From Bryobacterales bacterium (GTDB lineage: Bacteria > Acidobacteriota > Terriglobia > Bryobacterales > Bryobacteraceae): a stretch of 49,684 nt of DNA. Under the pieces are notes generated by a model. The model saw only the letters and a program-made list of their open reading frames with translations. It was not told where the DNA came from and did no database searches. The position numbers and the translations under genes were made by a program. Below are positions 39,402 to 48,925 of this stretch, one piece after another. Numbering within the stretch: position 1 is the first letter of the stretch; each line of letters begins with the position of its first letter. Where the stretch lies: the NCBI GenBank assembly GCA_027452065.1, contig DAIDHC010000001.1, positions 1-49,684 on the forward strand. The letters are read 5' to 3'.

Positions 39402-40823
39402 ATGACGCCCGCCGCCGGCCCCGCTCCCTCCGTCTCCGACTCCCTCTCCGCTCTGTTTGAAGCCCAACGCCAGGCCTTCCTCCGCAATCCGTTTCCGTCC
39501 CCTGCCGAACGCCGCCGCCACCTGGACTCCGTCATCTCCTCGCTGCTGGACCGCCAACGCGATTTCGCCGCCGCGATAGACGCCGATTTCGGCGGCCGCT
39601 CGCTCCGGGAAGTTCAATTCAGCGAAGTCTTCGTCTCCCTCGCCTCTCTGCGCTACGCCCGCCGCCGGCTCGGCTCCTGGATGCGCCCCCGTCCCGCTTC
39701 GGTCGATCCGGCGCTTCAGCCCGCCCGCGCCTTCGTGCTGCCCCAACCGGCCGGCGTAGTCGGGATCATCTCTCCCTGGAACTATCCGCTATTTCTTTCG
39801 CTCGGCCCGCTGGCCGGAGCGCTTGCCGCCGGAAATCGCGTCATGATCAAGCCCTCCGAATTCACCCCGGCCACCTCGGCGCTGCTGGCCGAAGTTCTGG
39901 GCTCGCTGTTCCGGCCCGATCACGTTCATGTGGTCAACGGCGGCGCCGATCGGGGCGTCGAATTCGCCGCCTTACCCTGGAACCATCTCCTTTTCACCGG
40001 TTCGACCGCGGTGGGCCGCCAAGTCATGCGCGCCGCAGCGGAACACCTTACTCCGGTCACGCTCGAGCTGGGCGGCAAGTCTCCCGCCATCCTTGCTCCC
40101 GACGCCGATCCCCGCCGCGCCGCCGCCTCCATCATTTATGGAAAGCTGCTGAATGCCGGCCAGACCTGCGTTGCCCCGGACTACGTTCTCGTCCCCGGCG
40201 CGGCGCTCCGCGAATTCGCCGGCGCCGCTCTCGCGGCTGCCGAGCATTACTATCCCGCCGCCGCCTCGAACGCCGACTACACCTCAATCCTCAATCTCCA
40301 CCACGCCGGCAGGCTTTTCGACTACATCGAGGAGGGGCGCTCCGCCGGTGTCGAAATGCTTCCCGGCCCGTTGCCCTCCTCACCAACCCGGCGCCTCCCG
40401 CTCATCCTCGCGCTCAACCCGCCGCCTTCGCTGCGCCTCATGAACGAAGAGATCTTCGGACCCGTTCTCCCGCTTGTTCCCTACTCCTCGCTTGAGGAAG
40501 CCCTGGCCTTCGTCAACGCCCGCCCGCGGCCGCTCGCTCTCTATCTGTTCTCCTCGGACCGCTCCACCATCCGCCGCGTTCAACAGGGCACCGTGTCCGG
40601 CGCCTTCTCGCTCAACGAAACCATCCTCCACTGCGCCGTCGAGTCGCTCCCGTTCGGCGGCGCCGGGCCCAGCGGCATCGGCAGCTACCACGGCCGCGCC
40701 GGCTTCGACGCGTTCAGCCAGCTTAAGCCCGTCTTCCTCCGCCGCTGGCCCGCTTTCTCCTCCGCCCTCCGGCCCCCCTACGGCGCTCTCCACGCCTTCG
40801 CTGCGCGCCTGCTTCTCCGCTGA
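39402..40823 (+). CDS. Aldehyde dehydrogenase, coniferyl-aldehyde-dehydrogenase-like
   Basis: NAD(P)-dependent oxidation of an aldehyde to an acid; 473 residues. Family marks: GIISPWNYPLFLSLGPL, NRVMIKPSEFTP, the catalytic Glu in VTLELGGKSPAIL and nucleophile Cys in NAGQTCVAPDYVLV, then NEEIFGPVLPLVPY. The TCVAPDYV form and the short overall length place it with the coniferyl aldehyde/fatty aldehyde (class 3) group. The C-terminus (FAARLLLR) lacks a clear membrane anchor. Substrate not determined. Confidence 0.92.
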   Translation: MTPAAGPAPSVSDSLSALFEAQRQAFLRNPFPSPAERRRHLDSVISSLLDRQRDFAAAIDADFGGRSLREVQFSEVFVSLASLRYARRRLGSWMRPRPASVDPALQPARAFVLPQPAGVVGIISPWNYPLFLSLGPLAGALAAGNRVMIKPSEFTPATSALLAEVLGSLFRPDHVHVVNGGADRGVEFAALPWNHLLFTGSTAVGRQVMRAAAEHLTPVTLELGGKSPAILAPDADPRRAAASIIYGKLLNAGQTCVAPDYVLVPGAALREFAGAALAAAEHYYPAAASNADYTSILNLHHAGRLFDYIEEGRSAGVEMLPGPLPSSPTRRLPLILALNPPPSLRLMNEEIFGPVLPLVPYSSLEEALAFVNARPRPLALYLFSSDRSTIRRVQQGTVSGAFSLNETILHCAVESLPFGGAGPSGIGSYHGRAGFDAFSQLKPVFLRRWPAFSSALRPPYGALHAFAARLLLR

Positions 40824-40875
40824 ACGGGTACCAGCCGCGGAAAGAAGTTAAACTAGAGCGGGTAGCTTCACATTT

Positions 40876-43800
40876 ATGGCGTCTCCCATCCCAGCGGATG
40901 ACTTGGAGCGGTCCCAGTCTCTACGCGGACTCCGATTCTTCGACAGCTCCCATGAGGAGGCCCTTCACCGCGCCGTCCGTCTTGCGCGGGAGTATTTCCG
41001 GGCACCCATCGCGCTGGTATCGCTGGCCGGCGATGGCCGCCAATCGCTCGCGTGCAGCCAGGGCTGGCCGCTCCCCGAACATAGCGGCGAACTGTCTTTC
41101 TGCGACCAGGTCGTGCTGTCGTCCGATGCGTTGATCGTGCTCGACGCCTCCGGCGATCCTCGCTTCCTCGGCAATCCCGCCGTCGCCGGCCCCCCGCGTA
41201 TCCGCTTCGTCGCCGGCGTACCTTTGTTCGCCGGCTCCCGGCGCGCCGGCGCCTTCTGCATTCTCGACACCGCACCCCGGGATGCCTTCCCGGCCGACGA
41301 GGCCGCCCGCCTCGGCGACTTCGCGGCTCTGCTGTCCCGTGAAATCGAACTCATGGGAATCTTCAGCCGCCTCGCCGCGGCCGAGGAGGATGCCAGCCGC
41401 AGCGACGCCGAGTACCGCGGCATCTTCCTCAACTCACCCTACGGCATCTATCGCACCACTGTCGACGGGCTCGTGCTCATGGCCAACCCCGCCTTTCTCG
41501 CCATGCTGGGTATCGAATCCGCCGACCAGATTACCGGCCGCAACCTCGAAGCAGAAGGCCTGATTCGCGACCGCGCGCGCTTCCGCGAACAGCTTCTTCG
41601 CGATGGCGCCGTCGACTGCTTCGAAACCGTCTGGCTTGCCCGCGACGGCCACGAGGTCCCGGTCCGCGAATGCGCCCGCGCCGTCCGTTCGGCCTCCGGT
41701 CAGATCCTCTACCTGGAAGGCACCGTCGAGGATGTCTCCGCCCGCCGCTACGCCGAGTTCGAGAGCCGCGAAGCCCGCTCGCTGGTCGAGAAGATTATCC
41801 TCACCATCCCGGCCCTTCTTTACGTTATCGAGATTCCCAGCCACCGCTGCCTTTACATCAACGCTCAGATTTTCGAGTTCCTCGGCTACAGTCCTTCCGA
41901 TCTCGAGCGTTCGAACGACGTTCTGCTCTCCTTCGCCCATCCCGACGACGTCGAGCGCCTGCGTGCCCACCACGCCGCCTTCACCGGCCTCGGCGATGGC
42001 GAGAGCCGGGAGATCGAGTATCGCGCGCGCCATCGCAACGGCGAATGGAAATGGCTTCGCAGCCGCGAAACCATCTTCTCGCGCGACTCCCACGGCCGTC
42101 CCACTCAGATCCTCGGCGCCGCCATGGAGTTCACCGGCGTGCGCAAGATGGAGGAGCGGCTCCAGCGTCAGGAAGAGCGCTGGCAGTTGGCCATCGCCGC
42201 CAACAACGATGGACTCTTCGACTGGGACCTCCATACGAACCAAGTCTTCCGGTCCGTCCGCTGCCTGGAAATCCTCGGACGGCCCGGCATGCCCGAGTCG
42301 ATTGATGGCGACGGCTGGTTCGACTTCATGCACCCGGAGGACCGCGCCTCCGTCGACCAGTGCCTCGCCCAATACCTTTCCCGCCAGGCCCATGCCTGCG
42401 CCCCCGAGTTCCGTATCCTCCATCCCAACGGCGACCAGCGTTGGCTGCACCTGCGCGCCATCGCCCAGTGGGATGAACAAGGGCGCCCCATTCGCCTGGT
42501 CGGCTCGCTCAGCGACATCACGTCCCGCAAGCGCACGGAGATTGCCCTCCGTCTCCAGGCGCAATGGCTGGCCGACGCCCGCGACAAAGCCGAGGCCGCA
42601 ACCCGCGCCAAGAGCGCCTTTCTGGCCACCATGAGCCATGAGATCCGCACCCCGATCAACGCCGTTGTCGGGATGACCGGCTTGCTGCTCGATACCCTCC
42701 TCAGCCGCCATCAACAGGAGTACGTCGAAACCATCCGCAGTTCCGGCGAAACCCTGCTCGCCCTCATCGAGGACATTCTCGATTTCTCGAAGATCGAAGC
42801 CGGCCGCCTCGAACTTGTCCTGGCCGATTTCGACCTCCCCTCGCTTGCCGAGGAGGCCCTCGAGCTTGTCGCCGGCCAAGCCCAGGCCAAGGACCTCGAA
42901 CTCATCGCCTCGCTTGATCCCGCACTTCCCGCTCACGTCCTCGGCGACGCCGGCCGCATCCGCCAGGTGCTTCTCAACCTGCTCGGCAACGCCGTCAAGT
43001 TCACCAGCGCCGGCGAGGTCGTCCTCCGCGCCCGCGCCCGCCCGGACCCCTCCGGCCGGGTCATCCTCCGTTTTGAAGTCGCCGACACCGGCATCGGCGT
43101 CGCTCCCGAAGCCCAGGGCCGTCTGTTCGACGCCTTTACCCAGGCCGACTCCTCCACCACCCGCCGTTACGGTGGCACCGGCCTTGGTCTGGCCATCTCC
43201 AAGCAACTCGTCGAGCTCATGGGCGGCGTCATCGGCATCGAAAGTGCCCCCGGCGTCGGCTCCTGTTTCTGGTTCGAAGTCCCCGTCACCGCGACCCCCG
43301 TCACCAGCGAAACGCCCGGCCTCGATCTCACCGGCCGTACCGCGCTCGTCGTCGAAGACCACCCTACTGCGCTCCGCGTTCTGTCCACGCGCCTGGAAAC
43401 CCTCGGCTGCGCGGTCGCCGGCGCCACATCGCCCGAGGCCGCACTCTCCATCCTCACCTCGGCGCCGCTGCCGGATTTCGCAATCCTCGATTTCGAGCTG
43501 CCCGGTATGGACGGCCGCGAGCTGTCCTACGAGATCCACAATCTTCCGCGCGCCGAATCACTCCCGGTCATCATCGCCACCAACCGCGACAACCACCGTC
43601 TGCTCGCCGAGACTCTTCCGCCCGGAGTCTACGCCATTCTCTCCAAGCCCATTCGCCGCGTCGCCCTGCGAGACGCTGTGCGCCGCGCCCTTCGCATCGG
43701 CTCAGCGTCCGTATCCCGCTCCCCCGTCGCACGAACTTCTCCCGCCGGTCCCCGGATTCTGCTGGCCGAGGACAACCCTACCAATCAGCGCGTCGCCGTG

Positions 43801-44124
43801 CTGATGCTCGAACGCCTCGGCTACTCGATCGATCTGGCCGCTACAGGCAAGGCCGCAGTCGAAGCCTGGAGGCGCGGCTCCTACCCCCTCATCCTCATGG
43901 ACTGCCAGATGCCCGAGCTCGATGGTGTCGAGGCAACCCGCGAGATCCGCCGCCTCGAAGGCCCCGGCCGCCGCACCATCATCATCGCCCTCACCGCCAA
44001 CGCCCAGTTCGAGGACCGCCAGCGCTGCGAAGCCGCCGGCATGGACGACTACCTGGTCAAACCCGTCCGCACCGAGCTGCTCAAAAGCAAGCTCGAACAC
44101 TGGATTGCCCACGCCTCACTTTGA
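40876..44124 (+). CDS. Hybrid histidine kinase: GAF - PAS x3 - HisKA - HATPase - REC - REC
   Basis: A 1082-residue soluble sensor kinase with no membrane segment. Domains in order: GAF (about 25-160), PAS 1 (175-290), PAS 2 (305-420), PAS 3 (430-550), HisKA with phosphorylated His588 in [14 protein letters not shown], HATPase (about 690-810, [27 protein letters not shown]), REC 1 with Asp872 in [12 protein letters not shown], and REC 2 with Asp1009 in [12 protein letters not shown]. Both receiver aspartates are present. No output regulator or Hpt protein is adjacent, so the target is unknown. A TAAACT box lies at 40849-40854. Confidence 0.95.
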   Translation: MASPIPADDLERSQSLRGLRFFDSSHEEALHRAVRLAREYFRAPIALVSLAGDGRQSLACSQGWPLPEHSGELSFCDQVVLSSDALIVLDASGDPRFLGNPAVAGPPRIRFVAGVPLFAGSRRAGAFCILDTAPRDAFPADEAARLGDFAALLSREIELMGIFSRLAAAEEDASRSDAEYRGIFLNSPYGIYRTTVDGLVLMANPAFLAMLGIESADQITGRNLEAEGLIRDRARFREQLLRDGAVDCFETVWLARDGHEVPVRECARAVRSASGQILYLEGTVEDVSARRYAEFESREARSLVEKIILTIPALLYVIEIPSHRCLYINAQIFEFLGYSPSDLERSNDVLLSFAHPDDVERLRAHHAAFTGLGDGESREIEYRARHRNGEWKWLRSRETIFSRDSHGRPTQILGAAMEFTGVRKMEERLQRQEERWQLAIAANNDGLFDWDLHTNQVFRSVRCLEILGRPGMPESIDGDGWFDFMHPEDRASVDQCLAQYLSRQAHACAPEFRILHPNGDQRWLHLRAIAQWDEQGRPIRLVGSLSDITSRKRTEIALRLQAQWLADARDKAEAATRAKSAFLATMSHEIRTPINAVVGMTGLLLDTLLSRHQQEYVETIRSSGETLLALIEDILDFSKIEAGRLELVLADFDLPSLAEEALELVAGQAQAKDLELIASLDPALPAHVLGDAGRIRQVLLNLLGNAVKFTSAGEVVLRARARPDPSGRVILRFEVADTGIGVAPEAQGRLFDAFTQADSSTTRRYGGTGLGLAISKQLVELMGGVIGIESAPGVGSCFWFEVPVTATPVTSETPGLDLTGRTALVVEDHPTALRVLSTRLETLGCAVAGATSPEAALSILTSAPLPDFAILDFELPGMDGRELSYEIHNLPRAESLPVIIATNRDNHRLLAETLPPGVYAILSKPIRRVALRDAVRRALRIGSASVSRSPVARTSPAGPRILLAEDNPTNQRVAVLMLERLGYSIDLAATGKAAVEAWRRGSYPLILMDCQMPELDGVEATREIRRLEGPGRRTIIIALTANAQFEDRQRCEAAGMDDYLVKPVRTELLKSKLEHWIAHASL

Positions 44125-44910
44125 CTCGCTCCCCCGCTTCCGCCCCCAGTCGAACCGCCGCCCCAGAATCATTTTCACGAGCAGATGATCCGTCCCCCGC
44201 GTCATCCCCACGCCCACGCCGAAGTTGAATTCCCATTCCGGGGAAAAATTCAAATTGATCACCGGCACCAGTTGCTGCTGCTGCTCGTACAACGCATCGA
44301 AGCCTGTGATCGGCCCCAGCGAGCCGTAATACTCCAGCCCGACGTTCACCAATTTTGTGACGTCGTAGCCGGCGGAAAAATTCGGCGAAAACACCAGCCC
44401 CTGCGACACGCTGTAGCCGTGGAACGACCGGTCGAGCGTCGGGTTGAATGAGAGATACCAGTGTCCGATCTGCTTGTCGATGATCGGACGAATCTCGAGC
44501 GTCCAGGTGTCCGGCGAATACGCCGCCCTCTGGTAACCGAACTCGGCTGAAAGACTCACACCGACCGGCCAGTGCCACGATTCCGGCACCCGTACCCTGG
44601 GGCGGATATGATCACCCACCCAGTTCCACCCGTACGTCGAATCGGCACTGGTGAAGATGTAAAATCCGGTTTCGAACCAGTCGTTCCAGCCGTGCGTAAT
44701 CTCGAGCGTCTCATGCAGCGCATGTTCGGTCGGCAGCACTCCGTCGAGGATCGTCTTGCTGCCCTCGAAAGTGAAATTGCTGTGCAACTCCACCATCGTG
44801 TCGCCCGCCGGCACTGTCTCGGCGCCGTACACCTGAATCTCGTAATTGTCCTGCGCCGCCGCTGCTCCCGCCATAGCTAGTCCGATAGCCAACACATGGA
44901 TTCCCTTCAT
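44116..44910 (-). CDS. Exported beta-barrel-like protein
   Basis: A 264-residue exported protein: signal peptide (MKGIHVLAIGLAMAGAAAA), then alternating aromatic/polar strands typical of an outer-membrane barrel (TMVELHSNFTFEG, WNDWFETGFYIFTSADS, SVSLAEFGYQ-like, KLVNVGLEYYGSLG, EWEFNFGVGVGMT) and a final strand ending in basic residues rather than the classical C-terminal Phe. No family name is assigned with confidence. The start at 44910 is set by the signal peptide. The last nine bases overlap the 3' end of the hybrid kinase gene. Confidence 0.72.
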   Translation of the reverse strand: MKGIHVLAIGLAMAGAAAAQDNYEIQVYGAETVPAGDTMVELHSNFTFEGSKTILDGVLPTEHALHETLEITHGWNDWFETGFYIFTSADSTYGWNWVGDHIRPRVRVPESWHWPVGVSLSAEFGYQRAAYSPDTWTLEIRPIIDKQIGHWYLSFNPTLDRSFHGYSVSQGLVFSPNFSAGYDVTKLVNVGLEYYGSLGPITGFDALYEQQQQLVPVINLNFSPEWEFNFGVGVGMTRGTDHLLVKMILGRRFDWGRKRGSESK

Positions 44911-45101
44911 GTAAAGACTTATGATGCTCCTGGTCTCCGCAAGGTAACCCCCGATTCTAACCTGCTCCGTTTTATTCCCGCCCGCCTCGTTCCCGCGCCG
45001 CTGAATCCGGGTCAACGCTCGCTGCAACCAAACCCACCGTTCATCGCTCCCTCACGATCCGCTTCTGCTGTCTCGGTCGCGCCGCCGGCCTCCGCCGTCG
45101 C

Positions 45102-45107
45102 TACAAT
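45102..45107 (+). promoter_or_regulatory. -10 box TACAAT of the ETR1-like kinase
   Basis: Lies 35 bases before the ATG at 45143, with a GGGAGG ribosome binding site (45129-45134) in between. It sits in the 232-base divergent region shared with the barrel gene. Confidence 0.5.
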
Positions 45108-45142
45108 CGTGTCTGTAGCTGAATCCGCGGGAGGTGCTTCTG

Positions 45143-46390
45143 ATGTCCCAAGTCGATTCTGTGCGTCGTTCCGTCCCTCTCATCCCCCTCCGACTTCGGT
45201 TTCACAGCCTCTGGATCGTCCCGGCCGCCTGTGTCGGCATCTTCCTGTCGCCCGCCGCGCGTGGGCTTCTCCTGTCGGAAAATTTTCTTCCCCACGTTTT
45301 TTGCTATCGCTCCAATACCGGACTCATCGCTCTCCACGCCATCTCCGACTTGCTGATTTTTCTTTCCTACGTCACCATCTCTGTCTCCCTCATCTACTTT
45401 GAGCGCCGCATCGACCCCAACCTCCGCTTGCCCTGGCTGTTCCGGGCCTTCAGCGCCTTCATCGTCGCCTGCGGCTTCACTCACCTGATGGAAGTCATCG
45501 TCCTCTGGGACCCGCTGTACTGGCTCGCCGGAGGTGTCAAGCTCGCCACCGCCGCCGCCTCCGTCGGCACGGCCGTCGCCTTCCCTCTCGCCATGCCCCG
45601 CATATTCGCGCTCATTGCCGACGCCCATCTGTCGGAGATTCGCGGCCGCCGCCTCGAAATCGCCAACGCCGAGCTCGAACTCCGCAACATTGAAGTCGAG
45701 CGCGTCAATCGCGAGCGTGCAGAGTTCTTCACTCGCATGAGCCACGAGTTCCGCACTCCGCTCAACGCCATCTCCGGCTTTTCCGATCTGCTCGCCGAGT
45801 CCGGCAGTGGCCTCGATGAGCGCCGGCGCCGCTTCGTCACGCGGATCCAGGACGCGGCCCGCCATCTCCTCTCGCTTATTGAGGACATTCTCGACTTTTC
45901 CCGCGTGGACACCGGCCATATCGATCTCTCGCGCGAGCCGCTCGACATCTCCGGCGCCCTTGCCGACGCCCTGTCGACCATCGCTCCCCTGGCCGCCGCC
46001 AAATCCATCCGCCTCTCCTCGCCCCCCTCAGACCCGCTTCTGGTCCTCGCCGACCGCCTCCGGCTCCGCCAGATCCTCTACAACCTGCTCGCCAACGCAG
46101 TTAAGTTCACTCCCGACGGCGGCGAGATCCGCATGGAGGCTTCCTCCGTCCCCGGTTTTGCCGTCGTCGCCGTCTCCGACAGTGGTATCGGAATCTCCGC
46201 AGCCGACCAGACCTATATCTTCGAACCCTACTGCCGCGTGGCCTCGGGCGCTCCCGAGGGTGCCGGCCTCGGACTCGCCATCACCCGCCGCCTCGTCGAA
46301 GCTCACGGCGGCTCCATCCACGTCATGAGCGCGCCGGGGCAGGGAAGCCGCTTCACCTTCACTCTCCCTCTCGCCGGCGAGTCCCCCTGA
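45143..46390 (+). CDS. Histidine kinase with ETR1-type ethylene/copper-binding membrane domain
   Basis: A 415-residue membrane kinase. After an extra N-terminal membrane helix (about 21-45) comes the three-helix domain of plant ethylene receptors and their bacterial relatives. The residues known to matter in ETR1 are all here with near-identical spacing: Asp69 and Tyr76 ([10 protein letters not shown]) and Ile107, Cys110 and His114 (FIVACGFTH), corresponding to Asp25, Tyr32, Ile62, Cys65 and His69. Then a helix, HisKA with His201 in [14 protein letters not shown], and HATPase ([28 protein letters not shown]). GGGAGG lies eight bases before the ATG; no GAF and no receiver. Confidence 0.93.
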   Translation: MSQVDSVRRSVPLIPLRLRFHSLWIVPAACVGIFLSPAARGLLLSENFLPHVFCYRSNTGLIALHAISDLLIFLSYVTISVSLIYFERRIDPNLRLPWLFRAFSAFIVACGFTHLMEVIVLWDPLYWLAGGVKLATAAASVGTAVAFPLAMPRIFALIADAHLSEIRGRRLEIANAELELRNIEVERVNRERAEFFTRMSHEFRTPLNAISGFSDLLAESGSGLDERRRRFVTRIQDAARHLLSLIEDILDFSRVDTGHIDLSREPLDISGALADALSTIAPLAAAKSIRLSSPPSDPLLVLADRLRLRQILYNLLANAVKFTPDGGEIRMEASSVPGFAVVAVSDSGIGISAADQTYIFEPYCRVASGAPEGAGLGLAITRRLVEAHGGSIHVMSAPGQGSRFTFTLPLAGESP

Positions 46391-46524
46391 TCTCGCTGCC
46401 GCTTCATTTTTCACCCGCTCTCATGAACCGATTTGCAATCGAAAATCACTCAGTGCTGGAATACCCTGAGCAATTTGGGAGCCCGCGGCCTGTCCCGATG
46501 CTCCCGGGAAAGAAGGTCAGTCAC

Positions 46525-48006
46525 GTGCCCTGGAAACCGCGCCCGTCCCGAACCATACTTTTTTTCCTGGCGGCCGCTCCCGCCTTCGCCGCCGCACCGG
46601 CAAAACTCGACGTCGCGGCGAGTTCCCGCACTCTCGTTGCCGGCCAGACACTGCGCTTGCGCATCACTCTGCTCGACGCCGCCGATCACCCGGCCCCCGC
46701 GCCCCGGCCATTTCCCGTGCAGCTTCAGTTGCGCACGCCTTCGAACGCCGTCGTCCCGCTTTCCTCCGGCACAATTCCCGCCGGCCAGAGCTCGCTCGAC
46801 ATGTCCGCGCCTTTGCGTGATGCCGGCCTGGTCTATGTCTGGGCCCGCAATCCGGAACTCCTCCCCGGCGGCCAGTTCGTCAACGTCCGTCCGCCATCCG
46901 GCGCGTCCGCTTCGGCCGCCCATTCTCAACTCAAGCCGATTCCGGTCCGCGCAGCGCCTCCTGCCGCCGCCGCATCGGCCCCCGCGCCTCCTCCGCCGCC
47001 CCGGCCCACGATCGAACGCGCCCCAGCCAGTGTCGACTCGGCCATCGATGCCGACACGGCGGGGGTGAAAAAGAAGGTCGTCCGCGCCGAAGTGTCTGCC
47101 CCCGCTCCGCCGCCCTCCATGCTGCCCGCGATCACCCTCCGCTACAGCCCACAGCGCGACCTGCTTGCAAACGGCTCCGATCCCGCCGCTGTTGAGGCCT
47201 TCCTCGTCGGCGATGTCTCTGCCGCTCCGGCCGACATCCGGCTCACGCTTTTCGACAGCACCAACAGCCTCAAACCGGCCCCGCTCGTCATCCCTGCCGG
47301 CCAGTCGGCAGGACGCTCCACAATCACCTCCAGCCAGCCCGGCGCGGTAACGATCGAGTTTCTCGGCAGCAACCCGCGAGTGGAATTTCAGGGCGGCAAG
47401 ACCCTCAGCGTCCGCTTTGTACCTCCCATCTCAAGAGTGTCACTCCAGGCCAGCCCGCCCCGCATTTCGCTCGTCGACACCGCCGAGCTGATCGTCAGCC
47501 TCGCTGACGCCGAAGGCCGCAATTGGGTCACCGACTCCAAGCGCCCCATCTCTCTGTACATCACTTCCGGCCGCGGCCAGATTACCCGGCAGGACATTGA
47601 GATTCCCGCCGGACAGTTCGAGACCCGGGCGCGCTTCGTGCCCGAATGGCCGGGTGTCGTCAGCGTCTCCGCCGCAACTCCCAACCTGCTCACCGTCAAC
47701 GTGCCCTTGAGCGTCACCTGGCCGCTTGCCCTCTTATTTTGCTCCGCCCTCGGCGGCATGATCGGCGGCTTCCTGTCCAAGCAAACCCGGAAACGCGGCG
47801 ACAAGTGGCGTGTTCCCACCGGCCTGTTCACGGGTTTTCTCTTCTACTGGGCGTGCATCTTTCTCGGCGTGAGCGCGCTGCTCGGACCCGCGGTTCTCAA
47901 TCCCCTCAGCGCTCTCGCCGTCTCCGCGGTCGGCGGCTGGCTGCAGACCGAAGTCTTCACCATCGTCGGCGATTTGCTCCGTCCCCGCGCTGCCGCCGGC
48001 GCCTGA
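46525..48006 (+). CDS. Ig-like-domain protein with C-terminal membrane anchor
   Basis: A 493-residue exported protein I cannot assign to a named family. Signal peptide (PWKPRPSRTILFFLAAAPAFAAAP), Ig-like domain 1 (about 25-135, LVAGQTLRLRITLLDAADHP), a Pro/Ala-rich linker, domain 2 (about 200-305, with AIPAGQS-type turns), domain 3 (about 310-400, RVSLQASPPRISLVDTAELI), and a C-terminal membrane region of three to four helices with GGMIGGFLSKQTRKRG and AVSAVGGWLQTEVFTIVGDLL. The GTG at 46525 has AAGAAGG eight bases upstream and precedes the signal; an ATG at 46423 or 46498 would lengthen it. Soluble part probably faces the periplasm. Confidence 0.68.
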   Translation: MPWKPRPSRTILFFLAAAPAFAAAPAKLDVAASSRTLVAGQTLRLRITLLDAADHPAPAPRPFPVQLQLRTPSNAVVPLSSGTIPAGQSSLDMSAPLRDAGLVYVWARNPELLPGGQFVNVRPPSGASASAAHSQLKPIPVRAAPPAAAASAPAPPPPPRPTIERAPASVDSAIDADTAGVKKKVVRAEVSAPAPPPSMLPAITLRYSPQRDLLANGSDPAAVEAFLVGDVSAAPADIRLTLFDSTNSLKPAPLVIPAGQSAGRSTITSSQPGAVTIEFLGSNPRVEFQGGKTLSVRFVPPISRVSLQASPPRISLVDTAELIVSLADAEGRNWVTDSKRPISLYITSGRGQITRQDIEIPAGQFETRARFVPEWPGVVSVSAATPNLLTVNVPLSVTWPLALLFCSALGGMIGGFLSKQTRKRGDKWRVPTGLFTGFLFYWACIFLGVSALLGPAVLNPLSALAVSAVGGWLQTEVFTIVGDLLRPRAAAGA

Positions 48007-48019
48007 GGCCCGCCGCCCA

Positions 48020-48904
48020 TCACGTGGCCGTTGCTTCTCCCGGCTTGCGCCCCGCCGCGCGTATGTTCACAAACCGGTTGAGAGTGTCGAACCAGAACGG
48101 CGCTCCCAACGACACCGCGCAAATCGTCAGTATCCATCCCAGCACCCGCTCGGTCCACGCCAGCGCGCTCCACCGGTTCTCGCCCTGCCAGCCGATCAAC
48201 TCGCCCAACTGCGCCAGCTCGGCGTCGCTTACCTTCGCGGCCGTCCCCTGCTGCGTTACCCTCGATTGCACCAGCGTCTCCGCCGCGCCCCGCAGCGCCG
48301 GCTCTGTCCACAGCTTCCGCGCCAGTTGAATCGTATCCGCATTCGTCAGAATGGTCAGCAGAGACGCTACAACGAGCGTCCAGACCTGGGTCCGCCGCTT
48401 GTAGGCCGCCGAGACCCGGTCCATCGAATCATTGAACCAGCCTTCAATCGCCGCCTGCGCCCGGCCCAGGTCCCCGTTGACGTTCTGGATCAGTGCCAGC
48501 AGCGTCTTCTTCACATTTCCATCCGGAAGATTTTTGATGCCGGACTCCAGATCGGCGAACGATATGCTGCCCGGATGATCCGACGTCGCCAGGTCCATGA
48601 TCACGCTGGCAAAGCTCCGCGCCGTCACATACGCGGGGTGGTTGCCGCCATGCATCAGCGACTGGATCAGCGGGTGCGCGTAAAACGTGTCTACCAGCTT
48701 CACCACCGCTCCCGTCCCCGGTTGCGGCGGCCCGTTCTGGCCCTCCAGCAGCCGCCGCAGCCCCGTCTCCAACGAGCCCGCCCGCGCCTTCAGTACCGCC
48801 GCGATCCACTCATTGGCCGCTGTGCAGAAGATCGCCAGCAGCAGGTACACCAGCGCCAGCCCCACCGCCATTTCCAGAATCGTCGAACCCAGCAGTCCGT
48901 TCAT
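48020..48904 (-). CDS. Membrane protein of unknown function
   Basis: A 294-residue protein with an N-terminal membrane helix (ILEMAVGLALVYLLLAIFCTAANEWI), a long soluble helical part (LKARAGSLETGLRRLLEG, DTFYAHPLIQSLMHGGNHPAYVT, RSFASVIMDLATSD), a second helix pair near residues 165-190 and 250-275 (VWTLVVASLLTILTNADTIQ, VLGWILTICAVSLGAPFWFD). I recall relatives with YLLLSLICTAVNEW...FYAHPLI across many bacteria, none with a known function. It lies 21 bases after the lysozyme gene, on the same strand, and converges with the Ig-like protein gene. Confidence 0.72.
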   Translation of the reverse strand: MNGLLGSTILEMAVGLALVYLLLAIFCTAANEWIAAVLKARAGSLETGLRRLLEGQNGPPQPGTGAVVKLVDTFYAHPLIQSLMHGGNHPAYVTARSFASVIMDLATSDHPGSISFADLESGIKNLPDGNVKKTLLALIQNVNGDLGRAQAAIEGWFNDSMDRVSAAYKRRTQVWTLVVASLLTILTNADTIQLARKLWTEPALRGAAETLVQSRVTQQGTAAKVSDAELAQLGELIGWQGENRWSALAWTERVLGWILTICAVSLGAPFWFDTLNRFVNIRAAGRKPGEATAT

Positions 48905-48925
48905 TCTCGCCCCGCTCCCGACACA

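Noticed and set aside
41434-43539. 701-codon minus-strand frame under the hybrid kinase
   Set aside because: Low-complexity Glu/Gly/Asp-rich translation, fully antisense to conserved PAS/HisKA domains.
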